A stretch of DNA of 22,683 bases from Micrococcaceae bacterium UBA6021 (GTDB lineage Bacteria; Actinomycetota; Actinomycetes; Actinomycetales; Micrococcaceae). How positions within the stretch are numbered: the stretch's first letter is position 1; every line of letters begins with the position of its first letter. A program made the translations under genes and the position numbers. Positions 1 through 8,681 of this stretch are shown piece after piece. Location of the stretch: the NCBI GenBank assembly GCA_002427975.1, contig DIZT01000290.1, positions 1,202 to 23,884 of the forward strand. The letters run 5' to 3'. Below the pieces are notes generated by a model that did not search any database, had not been told where the DNA came from, and saw only the letters and a program-made list of their open reading frames with translations.

Positions 1-215
1 AGGAAGCCGAAACCGAGCTTGAACGAGCGTGACTTGCCCCGCCGGTCTTCGAGGGCCACCACGTGCATGCCGCCGGATTTCTCCACCCTGGTGACAGCCC
101 CCACCCAGCCGGACTGGGCGTCTTCCAGGACCATGCCGCGTTCGACGGGAACCTCGGGAAGCTCATTCCTGACGGGTGCGGTGATCTCCTGCGGCCCCCA
201 GTTCTGGTATTGCAT
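1..215 (-). CDS. DUF3097 family protein (5' part only)
   Basis: This is the first 71 codons of a gene that runs off the left edge. The visible protein begins MQYQNWGPQEI and continues with GWVGAVTRVEKSGGMHVVALEDRRGK and a GF-rich end, which I recognise as the N-terminus of the actinobacterial DUF3097 family. The family's function is unknown, and it is commonly found just upstream of hrcA-dnaJ in Actinobacteria. I chose the ATG at 213-215 because AAGGCGG sits 9 bases upstream. Another in-frame ATG at 234-236 would add seven residues (MARRNQS) and cannot be excluded. The gene is divergent from hrcA and shares a 159-bp intergenic region with it, so its promoter must lie close to the CIRCE operator. 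Family assignment is from memory of the N-terminal sequence; the rest of the gene is outside the window. Confidence 0.75.
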   Translation of the reverse strand, partial: MQYQNWGPQEITAPVRNELPEVPVERGMVLEDAQSGWVGAVTRVEKSGGMHVVALEDRRGKSRSFKLGFGF

Positions 216-304
216 GGATTGATTCCGCCTTGCCATAGATCCTGGCCCGGAATTTCGCCCGGAGCGGTACCAATGCTAACAACGGGGTGAGTCATATTAG
301 ACTG

Positions 305-331
305 TTAGCACTTAGGCATGTCGAGTGCTAA
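305..331 (+). promoter_or_regulatory. CIRCE operator for HrcA
   Basis: The arms TTAGCACTT (305-313) and GAGTGCTAA (323-331) are separated by exactly 9 bases. This differs from the CIRCE consensus (TTAGCACTC-N9-GAGTGCTAA) at one position, the last base of the left arm. CIRCE is the DNA site bound by the HrcA repressor, whose gene starts 43 bases downstream, so autoregulation is the natural reading. A further half-site-like TGCTAAC lies at 274-280. TAGACT (298-303) just before the operator fits a TANNNT -10 element, so bound HrcA would cover the transcription start. I saw no convincing -35. Confidence 0.95.
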
Positions 332-374
332 CCCCGATGTGCAGATAAACCTGGACCATGGATGGAGGTGGACG

Positions 375-1388
375 GTGAGCGAGCCGCGCAAACTCGAAGT
401 ACTGCGCGCCATCGTGGAGGACTATGTCCACTCCCGCGAGCCCGTGGGTTCCAAAGCGCTTGTCGAGCGCCATCACCTCGGCGTCTCCAGTGCCACCATC
501 CGCAATGACATGGCGGCCCTGGAGGATGACGGCCTGATCACGGCCCCGCATACCAGTGCCGGCCGGATTCCCACGGACAAGGGCTACCGGCTGTTTGTGG
601 ACCAGATTTCAGCGGTCAAGCCGCTGTCCCAGGCCGAGCGGCGAGCCATCCAGTCGCTGCTTGAGGGCTCGGACGACCTCGATGACGTCCTGGACCGGAC
701 GGTCCGTTTGCTGTCGCAACTGACCAACCAGGTGGCCGTGGTCCAGTACCCCCACCTGAGCCGCGCCACCATCCGGCACATCGAGTTCGTCCTCCTGGCG
801 CCCAGGCAGGTCCTGGTGGTCCTCATTGCCACCACCGGAAAAGTCGAACAGCGGGTCATCGACGTCGGCCAGGACCTTGGCGAAGACGCTATCGCTGCCC
901 TGCGGTCACACTTCCTCGGATCACTGGCGGGCACTCCGCTTAGCCGGTTGACCCAGGCGCTGCCGGGAGCCGTTTTGGCGGTCAGCCCCGGCAAGCGCGC
1001 GGCCGCGCAGGCCCTGGCCCACGGGCTGGAAACACTGGCCCATAACAGCCGCGAGGAACGCATGGTCATGGCCGGTACGGCGAACCTTGCCCGATCCAAC
1101 GTGGATTTCCCGCTCAGTATCGGGCCCGTCCTGGAAGCCCTCGAGGAGCAGGTGGTCCTGCTCCGCCTCCTCAGTGACATGGCTCAGGACCCGCGTGGGG
1201 TGACTGTCAGCATCGGACGCGAAAACCCCTACGACGGCCTCGCCGAAGCCTCCGTCGTGGCCACGGGCTACGGGCCGGACAGTACGGCCAAGATCGGCGT
1301 GCTGGGGCCAACCCGCATGGACTATCCCACCACCATGGCCGCCGTCAGGGCAGTAGCCCGCTATCTTTCAAGAATTCTGGGTCCGTAA
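375..1388 (+). CDS. hrcA: Heat-inducible transcription repressor HrcA
   Basis: The 337-residue protein is the repressor that binds CIRCE and controls class I heat-shock genes; its activity is generally tied to GroE chaperonin availability. The N-terminus ([13 protein letters not shown], then [23 protein letters not shown], then [24 protein letters not shown]) is the diagnostic HrcA winged-helix region at about residues 5-75, followed by a C-terminal GAF-like domain. The length matches actinobacterial HrcA (about 340). I chose GTG at 375 because GGAGG (364-368) lies 6 bases upstream. An in-frame ATG at 318 exists but lies inside the CIRCE operator and has no ribosome-binding site, so it is rejected. 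The gene heads an hrcA-dnaJ-rsmE unit. In Actinobacteria the dnaK operon is usually under HspR and this second DnaJ locus under HrcA; that is family knowledge, not visible here. Confidence 0.95.
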   Translation: MSEPRKLEVLRAIVEDYVHSREPVGSKALVERHHLGVSSATIRNDMAALEDDGLITAPHTSAGRIPTDKGYRLFVDQISAVKPLSQAERRAIQSLLEGSDDLDDVLDRTVRLLSQLTNQVAVVQYPHLSRATIRHIEFVLLAPRQVLVVLIATTGKVEQRVIDVGQDLGEDAIAALRSHFLGSLAGTPLSRLTQALPGAVLAVSPGKRAAAQALAHGLETLAHNSREERMVMAGTANLARSNVDFPLSIGPVLEALEEQVVLLRLLSDMAQDPRGVTVSIGRENPYDGLAEASVVATGYGPDSTAKIGVLGPTRMDYPTTMAAVRAVARYLSRILGP

Positions 1389-1417
1389 CAGCACCGCGGT
1401 CCAGGCACGAAGAGCAG

Positions 1418-1440
1418 TGCAGGCAGCCAAGCTGCCGGCA
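1418..1440 (+). other. Small hairpin between hrcA and dnaJ
   Basis: GGCAGC-CAA-GCTGCC (1422-1436) is a perfect 6-bp stem with a 3-base loop. After one A/G mismatch it extends by TGC/GCA to 1418-1440. It lies between the hrcA stop and the dnaJ ribosome-binding site (1448-1456). No T-tract follows, so it is probably an internal mRNA structure that tunes processing or relative expression rather than a terminator. Function is inferred. Confidence 0.4.
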
Positions 1441-1465
1441 GTACAACAGGGAAGAGATACGAACT

Positions 1466-2593
1466 TTGAGCAGCCACTACGACGTCCTCGGGGTCTCGCC
1501 GGAAGCCACCGGGGAAGAGATCAAGAAGGCCTACCGCAAGCTGGCCCGCACCCTGCACCCGGACGTCAACCCCGGGGACGATGCGTCGGACCGCTTCAAG
1601 GCCGTGACGCATGCCTATGAGGTTCTTTCGGACCCCCAGAAGCGCCGGATCTATGACACCACCGGCAACGAGAACGGCACTGACAACGGATTCGGCGGCG
1701 GCGGATACTCCGGCCAGGGCTTCGCTTTCCAGGACATCTTCGACACGTTCTTCGGGGCCGGTGGATCCTCCGGTCCCGCGTCCCGGGTCCGTCGCGGCCA
1801 GGATGCACTGATCAGCGTTCGGATCGAACTCCGTGATGCCGTCTTCGGCGTCAACAGGAAACTTGAAGTGGATACCGCCGTCACGTGCCCCACGTGCAAC
1901 GGCTCATGCTGCCGCGAAGGCAGCCACCCTGTGCGCTGCGATATCTGCGGCGGCAGCGGCCAGGTCCAGCGCGCTGTGCGCTCCATCCTCGGCCAGGTGA
2001 TGACGGCAGCTCCGTGTGGCAGCTGCGAAGGCTTCGGGACCGTCATCAAGGACCCCTGCAACGAATGCAGCGGCCAAGGCCGCATCCGCAGCCGGCGGTC
2101 GCTCACCATCAAGGTCCCGGCCGGTGTTGCCACCGGCACACGGATCCAGCTTTCCGGGCAGGGCGAAGCAGGCCCGGCCGGGGGACCGTCCGGGGACCTG
2201 TACGTGGAGATCAGGGTCAACAATGACGCCACTTACGTCCGTGACGGCGATGACCTGCACGCCACCCTTCATGTTCCGATGACGGCGGCTGCCTTGGGCA
2301 CTGAGGTTTCCCTGGAAACTTTTGACGGCCTGCAGGAAATCGACGTCAAGGCGGGGACGCAGTCCGGGGAGATCATCACGCTCCGTGGACTCGGCGTGAC
2401 CCATCTGCGCGGCTACGGCCGCGGGGACCTGATGGTCCATCTGCAGGTGGAGACACCGGCCAAGCTGGATGCCGCGCAGGAAGATCTTCTGCGGCAGTTG
2501 GCCAAGCTGCGTGGCGAGCAGTTCACGGAAGGCAAGCTGGCCGCCAGCGGCGGCGTCTTTGCCAAGCTGCGGGACCGGTTCGGTAACCTGTAG
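1466..2593 (+). CDS. dnaJ: Chaperone DnaJ (type I, zinc-binding; DnaJ2-like)
   Basis: This 375-residue Hsp40 co-chaperone delivers substrates to DnaK and stimulates its ATPase. The J domain covers residues 4-70 with the HPD motif at 31-33, followed by a G/F-rich stretch (about 72-100). The zinc domain has four CXXC pairs: 141/144, 158/161, 184/187 and 198/201. The substrate-binding beta domain follows (KVPAGVATGTRIQLSGQGEAG). The length is typical. The start is TTG at 1466, chosen because translation opens directly into the J domain (SSHYDVLGV) and AGGGAAGAG lies at 1448-1456. Linkage to hrcA marks it as the HrcA-controlled actinobacterial DnaJ. One oddity is that the first zinc motif reads CPTCNGSC, with Cys148 (followed by Cys149) where the motif normally has glycine. 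Confidence 0.97.
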   Translation: MSSHYDVLGVSPEATGEEIKKAYRKLARTLHPDVNPGDDASDRFKAVTHAYEVLSDPQKRRIYDTTGNENGTDNGFGGGGYSGQGFAFQDIFDTFFGAGGSSGPASRVRRGQDALISVRIELRDAVFGVNRKLEVDTAVTCPTCNGSCCREGSHPVRCDICGGSGQVQRAVRSILGQVMTAAPCGSCEGFGTVIKDPCNECSGQGRIRSRRSLTIKVPAGVATGTRIQLSGQGEAGPAGGPSGDLYVEIRVNNDATYVRDGDDLHATLHVPMTAAALGTEVSLETFDGLQEIDVKAGTQSGEIITLRGLGVTHLRGYGRGDLMVHLQVETPAKLDAAQEDLLRQLAKLRGEQFTEGKLAASGGVFAKLRDRFGNL

Positions 2594-2595
2594 CA

Positions 2596-3378
2596 GTGAG
2601 CAATCCCGTTTTCTTCAGCGGCTCCGGGTCGCTGGACGCGCTGGTGCCCGGTGCCCGCTTTGTCCTTCAGGGTCCGGAGGCCCGCCACGCCGTGACCGTG
2701 AGGCGGCTCGCTCCGGGAGAGGCCGTGGACATTGCCGACGGCGCTGGAAAGCGGCTGACGGGAACCGTCGTCTCGGCGTCACCTGCGGAGCTCACCGTGG
2801 AATGCTCCGCCCTGGCGGTGGAAGAACAGCCGGACATCCGGCTGGTGCTGGTCCAGGCCCTGGCCAAAGGGGACCGCGATGAACTGGCCGTGGAAACGGC
2901 CACTGAATTGGGTATCGACGCCGTGGTCCCCTGGCAGTCAGAACGCTCCATTGTGCGCTGGAAGGGTGAGCGCGCCGCCAAGGCCCACGCGAAATGGCAG
3001 TCGGTCGTCACGGCCGCCGCCAAACAGGCACGCCGCGCCTGGATCCCTGAGGTGCGTGCAGCCGTCGAAACGCCTGGCCTGGCCGCTGCCGTAGCGGCAG
3101 CGGACCTGGCCGTGATCCTGCACGAAGATGCGGTGCGGCCGCTGCGGTCCGTCCTGGAATCATGGCAGGCCTCCCAGCCCGCTGCCGGGCCGTTGGAAAT
3201 CCTGCTGATCGTCGGGCCGGAAGGTGGAATCAGTCCGCGCGAAGTCACCCGGCTCTGCGACGCCGGTGCTGTGACGGCGCTCCTGGGACACCACGTCCTG
3301 AGGTCATCCACCGCGGGACCGGCAGCGGTTGTGCTGGCCAGCGACGTGCTGGGACGCTGGGCCGTACCCGCATCCTGA
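2596..3378 (+). CDS. rsmE: 16S rRNA (uracil(1498)-N(3))-methyltransferase RsmE
   Basis: The 260-residue SPOUT-class enzyme methylates N3 of U1498 in 16S rRNA using S-adenosylmethionine. Visible family signatures are GPEARHAVTVRRLAPGE near the N-terminus (PUA-like domain), ALAKGDRDELAVETATELGIDAVVPW in the middle, and the knot region LLIVGPEGGISPREV (from about residue 203) with LGHHVLRSSTAGPAAV near the end (the LRxxTA element of the family). The start is GTG at 2596, 2 bases after the dnaJ stop. No good ribosome-binding site precedes it, so it is probably translated by coupling to dnaJ. Conserved placement after dnaJ in Actinobacteria supports the call. In some Actinobacteria a histidine-triad gene follows here; in this window it does not. 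Confidence 0.95.
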   Translation: MSNPVFFSGSGSLDALVPGARFVLQGPEARHAVTVRRLAPGEAVDIADGAGKRLTGTVVSASPAELTVECSALAVEEQPDIRLVLVQALAKGDRDELAVETATELGIDAVVPWQSERSIVRWKGERAAKAHAKWQSVVTAAAKQARRAWIPEVRAAVETPGLAAAVAAADLAVILHEDAVRPLRSVLESWQASQPAAGPLEILLIVGPEGGISPREVTRLCDAGAVTALLGHHVLRSSTAGPAAVVLASDVLGRWAVPAS

Positions 3379-3388
3379 GAATTGCCGT

Positions 3389-3408
3389 CCGGGAGTTTTG
3401 GCTCCGGG
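3389..3408. terminator. Possible weak two-way terminator between rsmE and the GerMN gene
   Basis: CCGGGAG-TTTTGG-CTCCGGG is a perfect 7-bp inverted repeat with a 6-base loop, in the 35-bp gap between two convergent genes. Neither strand has a clear T-tract after the stem, so termination is inferred from position and symmetry only. Confidence 0.4.
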
Positions 3409-3413
3409 CTGCG

Positions 3414-4370
3414 CTACCGGACGTTGAAGCTGCGCGTATCCACATTCAGGTCCTGGCCGCTGCCGGCCGCATCCACCTGTGAAACGCGTAGCTCGTAGCT
3501 TCCGGCGGACAGGCTAAGGGCAAGCGTAAACAGTCCGGACTGGGCGGCTTCGGCGGCGGCGGTGGTCTCCCCGGTCAGGTACGGTGTTTTGGTCCCGTTT
3601 CCTTCGGCCCGCAGGATCTGCCACCGGAGCTTACCGCCCGGAAGGGTGCTGCGGCCGGTGATCTTGACGCTGCCGCCGGCCATGTCCGTCCCTTCCTGCG
3701 GGTCGATGATCCACACGGGGGCCACCATCCCGGCGGCGCGGGACATGGGAGCACCCAGCTGGACGTGGCCGAAGGCAAGGTAATCGGTGTGGCCGTCCAC
3801 CAGGATCCTGACCTGGATCTGCTGCCCGGAGTCGATCAGGCCGGAGCTCGCGGCCGCTGCCGTGGCGGTAAAGATCAGCTGTTGGATGGCGCGGGTGGCC
3901 ATATCGGCGTCGAGATTGCTGTTAAAGGCATCCTCCGAGACGTCCACGGTGATGACATTCTTGCCGGAGATGGACGAGGCCAGCTTCTCGGGATCCTGCC
4001 AGGGCGTGAAGAAGTCCGGGTCCAGCGGCTTTTCGGACATCATGGCCCGCAGGGCACGCGTCACAGGATTCTCCTGCTCCGGAACGTCCCGGAACTCCCG
4101 GTACAGGAACACGTTGCCGTTGCTGCGGCCGATCCAGTAGACGGGTGCCTTGTTCGAAGACTGCGTGGTCTCCAGGGGTGCGCTGGTGGAGGGCGCGCCC
4201 GGGGAGTCGGTTGCGGCAAGGCTGGAGTTTGCTGTGAGGCTGGGCTCAGGGCCGGAGTTCGCGATGCACCCGGTGAGCATCAGGAGGGCTGGCAGGAGAG
4301 CCAGGAGGCGTTGGGGACGGAACCGCAGCGGGGCGCGTCCGGCAGTGAGGGGGGTCGTTGTTTCCTGCAC
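3414..4370 (-). CDS. GerMN/Gmad2-domain lipoprotein
   Basis: A predicted exported lipoprotein of 318 residues. Residues 12-35 form a signal peptide (RAPLRFRPQRLLALLPALLM then LTGC), with Cys35 as the lipidated residue. A low-complexity Ser/Thr/Pro linker follows, then a GerMN domain at about 80-215 (PVTRALRAMM, VITVDVSEDAF, IQQLIFTATAA) and a C-terminal Gmad2 Ig-like domain (PVWIIDPQEG...VKITGRSTLPGG...GSYELRV). These domains were named from Bacillus germination proteins but occur widely in cell-envelope lipoproteins of non-spore-formers, including LpqB-type proteins of Actinobacteria; the exact role here is unknown. The start is GTG at 4370, preceded by GGAAGGGAAGGG 8 bases upstream. A longer version from ATG 4454 would add 28 residues but has no ribosome-binding site and would bury the signal peptide. 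It is convergent with rsmE and divergent from phoH. Confidence 0.85.
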   Translation of the reverse strand: MQETTTPLTAGRAPLRFRPQRLLALLPALLMLTGCIANSGPEPSLTANSSLAATDSPGAPSTSAPLETTQSSNKAPVYWIGRSNGNVFLYREFRDVPEQENPVTRALRAMMSEKPLDPDFFTPWQDPEKLASSISGKNVITVDVSEDAFNSNLDADMATRAIQQLIFTATAAAASSGLIDSGQQIQVRILVDGHTDYLAFGHVQLGAPMSRAAGMVAPVWIIDPQEGTDMAGGSVKITGRSTLPGGKLRWQILRAEGNGTKTPYLTGETTAAAEAAQSGLFTLALSLSAGSYELRVSQVDAAGSGQDLNVDTRSFNVR

Positions 4371-4604
4371 GCTCGTGGCCCTTCCCTTCCTGGCTGTGAA
4401 TGGTGAGGCCTGGGCCCCGTGAGCCGGTCCCCGGACGGCTTTGATTTCCAGCATGGCATAGCGCGAAGCGGCAAAGGCCCGAATCCGGCGCGCCGGCCCA
4501 ACTGCAACGGGAACGATATGAGCCCGAGATGAAGCTGATACCTAATGACGCCTGCAGCGCCCGACGGGCGGCTGAGGGGCACCGTTGCCGGAGACCCCCG
4601 GGCG

Positions 4605-4633
4605 CTGCCGGGAGGGGCCTGCTGGCGTAAGAT
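4605..4633 (+). promoter_or_regulatory. Candidate phoH promoter
   Basis: CTGCCG (4605-4610) and TAAGAT (4628-4633) are separated by 17 bases. The -10 fits the actinobacterial TANNNT pattern and the -35 resembles a weakened TTGNNN. The transcript would start near 4640, immediately before the hairpin at 4643-4693, giving a leader of about 100 bases. Predicted from pattern only. Confidence 0.4.
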
Positions 4634-4642
4634 GGAAGGAAT

Positions 4643-4693
4643 CCGCTGGCTCCTGCGTACTCGGCAACAGACCGCCCACGCAGCAGCCGGTGG
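4643..4693 (+). other. Hairpin in the phoH 5' leader
   Basis: The left arm 4643-4658 (CCGCTGGCTCCTGCGT) pairs with 4678-4693 (ACGCAGCAGCCGGTGG). This gives 16 paired positions with one C/C mismatch and two G-U pairs, and a 19-base loop that can form a further 3-bp stem (CGG/CCG). It sits just after the predicted transcription start and before the ribosome-binding sequence at 4711. It could protect the mRNA 5' end or regulate phoH translation; no function is shown. Confidence 0.5.
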
Positions 4694-4741
4694 CACTTAA
4701 GTTTCGAACTGGAGGAGACCACAGGCCTGCGGGCCAGCACC

Positions 4742-5823
<1,082 letters not shown>

Positions 5824-5827
<4 letters not shown>

Positions 5828-6297
5828 GCATCGAGGTCAACAACGAATCCGGCATCCAGGTTGATGAAGCGGAACTCGTGGCACTGTCCCGGTATGTTTT
5901 TGAACAGCTGTACATCCACCCGCAGGCTGAACTCTCCATTCTCCTGGTGGACGAACCCGCCATGGAAAAGCTCCACATCGAGCTCATGGACGAGCCGGGT
6001 TCCACGGACGTGCTCTCAGTCCCCATGGACGAACTGACGCCCGGCACGCCGGACCGGCCCACTCCGCAAGGGATGCTGGGGGACATTGCCGTCTGCCCCC
6101 AGGTAGCGCAGGTCCAGGCCGTTAACGCGGGGCACTCCCTGCAGGATGAGATGCTGCTCCTGACCACCCACGGAATCCTTCACCTGCTCGGTTATGACCA
6201 CGCAGAGGCGGAGGAAAAGGAAGAAATGTTCGGCCTCCAGCGCCAGCTGCTTTCCGGTTTCACCGGCAAAGACGCACCCGCCGAGACCACGCAGTGA
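5824..6297 (+). CDS. ybeY: Endoribonuclease YbeY
   Basis: A 157-residue zinc-dependent endoribonuclease that acts in 16S rRNA 3'-end maturation and ribosome quality control. The signature HGxLHLxGYDH is present as HGILHLLGYDH, placing the three zinc-binding histidines at 116, 120 and 126. The conserved TDVLSVPMDE segment (61-70) and MLGDIAVCPQVA (84-95) also match the family. The length is typical. The start is GTG at 5824, overlapping the phoH stop in the GTGA arrangement that favours coupled translation. The 3' end overlaps the next gene in the same way. Placement between phoH and an era-linked membrane protein is the classic context. Confidence 0.97.
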
Positions 6298-7625
6298 CGC
6301 CCCTGCTCCTTGTCGGCATGGCCCTGGTGTTCCTCAGTACCGCAGCACTGCTGACCGCGGCCGAGGCCGCGTTCACGTTTCTTCCCCGGCATAACGCCGA
6401 GGACGCGCTGCTGAAAAGCCGCGGAAACGCCATGAAGCGCATTCTGGTCCAGCCGGTGGCCCATATCCGGGCCTTGCGGTTCTGGCGGATCTGGTTCGAG
6501 ATGGCGTCCGCCGTGGCGGTGGCCGTCCTGCTGCACAGCCTGCTGGACAACGTCTGGCTCGCCGGGTTGGCCGCCACCGGGATCATGGCCCTGCTCGGCT
6601 TCGTGATCGTCGGCGTTTCCCCGCGGCAGATCGGCAGGCTCCATTCGGCCGCCGTGGTCCGCTACACGGCGCCGCTGATCCGGTTCCTCACCTGGGTCCT
6701 GGGCCCCATCCCCGGGTGGCTCGTAGCGCTGGGCACAGCGGCCGCACCCGGCGCACCGGCCGGAGATGACGCGTTCTTCAGTGAACAGGAATTCCGCGAA
6801 CTCGTGGACCGCGCCTCCGAGTCGGACATGATTGAAGACACCGAAGCCGAAATGATCCAGTCGGTCTTTGACTTTGGCGATACCCTGGTGCGCGCAGTAA
6901 TGGTACCCAGAACGGACATCCTCTGCATCGACGCCGGCTCAAGCCTCAGGCGGGCAATGTCGCTCTTCCTGCGTTCGGGCTATTCCAGGGTCCCGGTGAT
7001 CCGCGACAACACGGACCAGATCCTCGGAATCGTCTACCTGAAGGACGTCGCCGCGAAACTGCACGAGTTGGGACCCGACGACGAGCAGCCACCGGTCGAA
7101 GCCTTGGCCCGGGAGGTCCGGTATGTTCCGGAGTCCAAACCGGTGAGCGATCTGCTGCGGGAACTGCAGAAGGAATCAACGCACGTGGCCATCGTTATCG
7201 ACGAATACGGCGGAACAGCCGGCCTTGTGACGCTGGAGGACCTCATCGAGGAAATCGTCGGCGAGATCGTGGACGAGTATGATACCGAAAGCGCCGAGGC
7301 CGTGGCGCTGGGTGGCAATTCCTATCGTGTCAGCGCGCGGATGAGCATTGACGATCTCGGCGAGCTGTTCGATGTAGAACTCGACGACGACGAAGTCGAC
7401 ACAGTGGGCGGGTTGTTGGCCAAGGCCCTGGGCCGCGTACCCATTGTGGGCAGCCGCGTGGAGGTGGGCGGCATCTCGCTGCTCGCCGAACGGCTTGAAG
7501 GCCGGCGCAACCGCGTCAGCCACATCATTGCGGCGGCAGTACCAAAAGTAGACACTGACCTTGAAGACCTCCTCGACGAGGCGGAAGCAACCCAGCAGGG
7601 AGTTCCACGTGAGCAAGAAAAATAA
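6294..7625 (+). CDS. CNNM/CorC-type membrane protein (DUF21, CBS pair, transporter-associated domain)
   Basis: The 443-residue protein has an N-terminal membrane region (about residues 1-160; first helix LLLVGMALVFLSTAALL, later AGLAATGIMALLGFVIVGV) of the DUF21/CNNM type. Next comes an acidic linker (EEFRELVDRASESDMIEDTEAEMIQSVFDFGDTLVRAVMVPR) and a CBS-domain pair (about 205-335, with SGYSRVPVIRDN and VAIVIDEYGGTAGLVTLEDLIEEIVGEIVDEYD). It ends in a CorC_HlyC domain (SYRVSARMSIDDLGELF). Such proteins are often annotated as hemolysins; the better-supported role for the superfamily is magnesium/cation transport or efflux. The start is GTG at 6294, overlapping the ybeY stop by 4 bases. The 3' end overlaps era by 17 bases, so it sits in one translational chain with its neighbours. 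Confidence 0.92.
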   Translation: MTPLLLVGMALVFLSTAALLTAAEAAFTFLPRHNAEDALLKSRGNAMKRILVQPVAHIRALRFWRIWFEMASAVAVAVLLHSLLDNVWLAGLAATGIMALLGFVIVGVSPRQIGRLHSAAVVRYTAPLIRFLTWVLGPIPGWLVALGTAAAPGAPAGDDAFFSEQEFRELVDRASESDMIEDTEAEMIQSVFDFGDTLVRAVMVPRTDILCIDAGSSLRRAMSLFLRSGYSRVPVIRDNTDQILGIVYLKDVAAKLHELGPDDEQPPVEALAREVRYVPESKPVSDLLRELQKESTHVAIVIDEYGGTAGLVTLEDLIEEIVGEIVDEYDTESAEAVALGGNSYRVSARMSIDDLGELFDVELDDDEVDTVGGLLAKALGRVPIVGSRVEVGGISLLAERLEGRRNRVSHIIAAAVPKVDTDLEDLLDEAEATQQGVPREQEK

Positions 7626-8583
7626 TCGCCCGGACAGCCAGGATTCCGCCAAAGAAGAATTCGGCGGCTACAAGGCAGGCTTTTCGGTCCTCGTCGGGCG
7701 GCCCAACGCGGGCAAATCAACCCTGACGAACGCCCTGGTGGGCCAAAAGGTGGCTATCACCTCGGCCAAGCCGCAGACTACGCGGCACACCATTCGCGGG
7801 ATTGTGCACCGCGATGACGCCCAGCTGATCCTGGTGGACACTCCGGGTCTGCACCGCCCCCGCACCCTGCTGGGAAAGCGACTCAACGAACTGGTTGCCG
7901 ACACCCTCGCCGAGGTCGACGCGATCGGCTTCTGCCTTCCCGCCAACGAGAAGATCGGCCCGGGCGACAAATTCATCGCCGCCCAGCTTGCCGCCATCGG
8001 CAACAAGCCGGTCATCGCGATCGTCACCAAGGCCGACACCGTGGACCGCCAGGCCCTGACCGAGCAGCTGCTCGCCGTCGCCGCCCTGGGCCGGGAGGTC
8101 CTCGGCGAGGACGGCTGGAAAGACATCGTTCCGGTCTCGGCCACCGACGGATTCCAGGTCGACACCCTTGCCGACGTTCTGATCAGCCACATGCCGGCGT
8201 CCCCGCCCCTGTATCCGGACGGCCACCTGACGGACGAGCCGGAAGCCATAATGATCGCCGAACTCATCCGGGAAGCTGCCCTCGAAGGCGTCCGCGACGA
8301 ATTGCCGCACTCCCTGGCCGTCGTGGTCGACGAGATCGTTCCGCGTGAAGGCCGGCCCGAAGACCGGCCGTTCCTCGATGTCCGGGTCAATCTCTATGTG
8401 GAACGTCCTTCCCAGAAGGCCATCATCATCGGCAAAGGCGGCGCCCGGCTCCGTGAGGTCGGCACCAACGCACGCAAGGGGATCGAGGCGCTGCTCGGCG
8501 CCCGTATCTACCTTGACCTGCACGTGAAGGTGGCGAAGGACTGGCAGCGGGATCCGAAGCAGCTGGTCAAGCTCGGCTTCTGA
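7609..8583 (+). CDS. era: Ribosome-associated GTPase Era
   Basis: A 324-residue GTPase that binds 16S rRNA and assists 30S subunit assembly. Visible G motifs are G1 GRPNAGKST (30-38), G3 DTPG (77-80) and G4 TKAD (140-143). The C-terminal KH RNA-binding domain contains VERPSQKAIIIGKGGARLREVG and ends in VAKDWQRDPKQLVKLGF. The length is slightly above the 300-residue norm because of a charged N-terminal extension (about 20 residues). The start is GTG at 7609, supported by AGGGAG (7597-7602) 6 bases upstream, inside the tail of the CNNM gene. An in-frame upstream start at 7561 lacks such a site and lies deep in the preceding coding sequence. Era closes the phoH-ybeY-CNNM-era unit; the next gene begins 98 bases later with its own ribosome-binding site. 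Confidence 0.97.
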   Translation: MSKKNNRPDSQDSAKEEFGGYKAGFSVLVGRPNAGKSTLTNALVGQKVAITSAKPQTTRHTIRGIVHRDDAQLILVDTPGLHRPRTLLGKRLNELVADTLAEVDAIGFCLPANEKIGPGDKFIAAQLAAIGNKPVIAIVTKADTVDRQALTEQLLAVAALGREVLGEDGWKDIVPVSATDGFQVDTLADVLISHMPASPPLYPDGHLTDEPEAIMIAELIREAALEGVRDELPHSLAVVVDEIVPREGRPEDRPFLDVRVNLYVERPSQKAIIIGKGGARLREVGTNARKGIEALLGARIYLDLHVKVAKDWQRDPKQLVKLGF

Positions 8584-8681
8584 CGCTGCCCTTTCGCCAT
8601 GCCCCGGCCGGTCGTCGGGAAGTTCCCAGATTGGGCAACTAAAATAGGCCGGATTCAAATTTTTCGAGGAAGGTACACCAC

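Larger units (their letters stand above)
4371..4741. other. Non-coding region between the GerMN lipoprotein gene and phoH
   Basis: This 371-bp stretch separates two divergent genes. Its left part (4371-4454) holds the ribosome-binding site of the lipoprotein gene (about 4379-4390) and an unlikely N-terminal extension. The region around 4500-4560 is relatively AT-rich and may contain the leftward promoter, but I could not pick one confidently. The right part holds a phoH promoter candidate (4605-4633), a 16-bp stem hairpin (4643-4693) and GGAGGAG at 4711-4717. I see no convincing additional protein-coding gene. Confidence 0.6.

Noticed and set aside
318..374. N-terminal extension of HrcA from ATG 318
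   Set aside because: The ATG lies inside the CIRCE operator and has no ribosome-binding site; GTG 375 has GGAGG at 6 bases.
7561..7608. Longer Era starting at 7561
   Set aside because: There is no Shine-Dalgarno and it would overlap the CNNM coding sequence by 65 bases; GTG 7609 has AGGGAG at 6 bases.
8584..8681. Terminator after era
   Set aside because: The GC-rich stretch around 8600-8620 forms no clear stem with adequate length; read-through into the LCP gene or an unrecognised terminator is possible.
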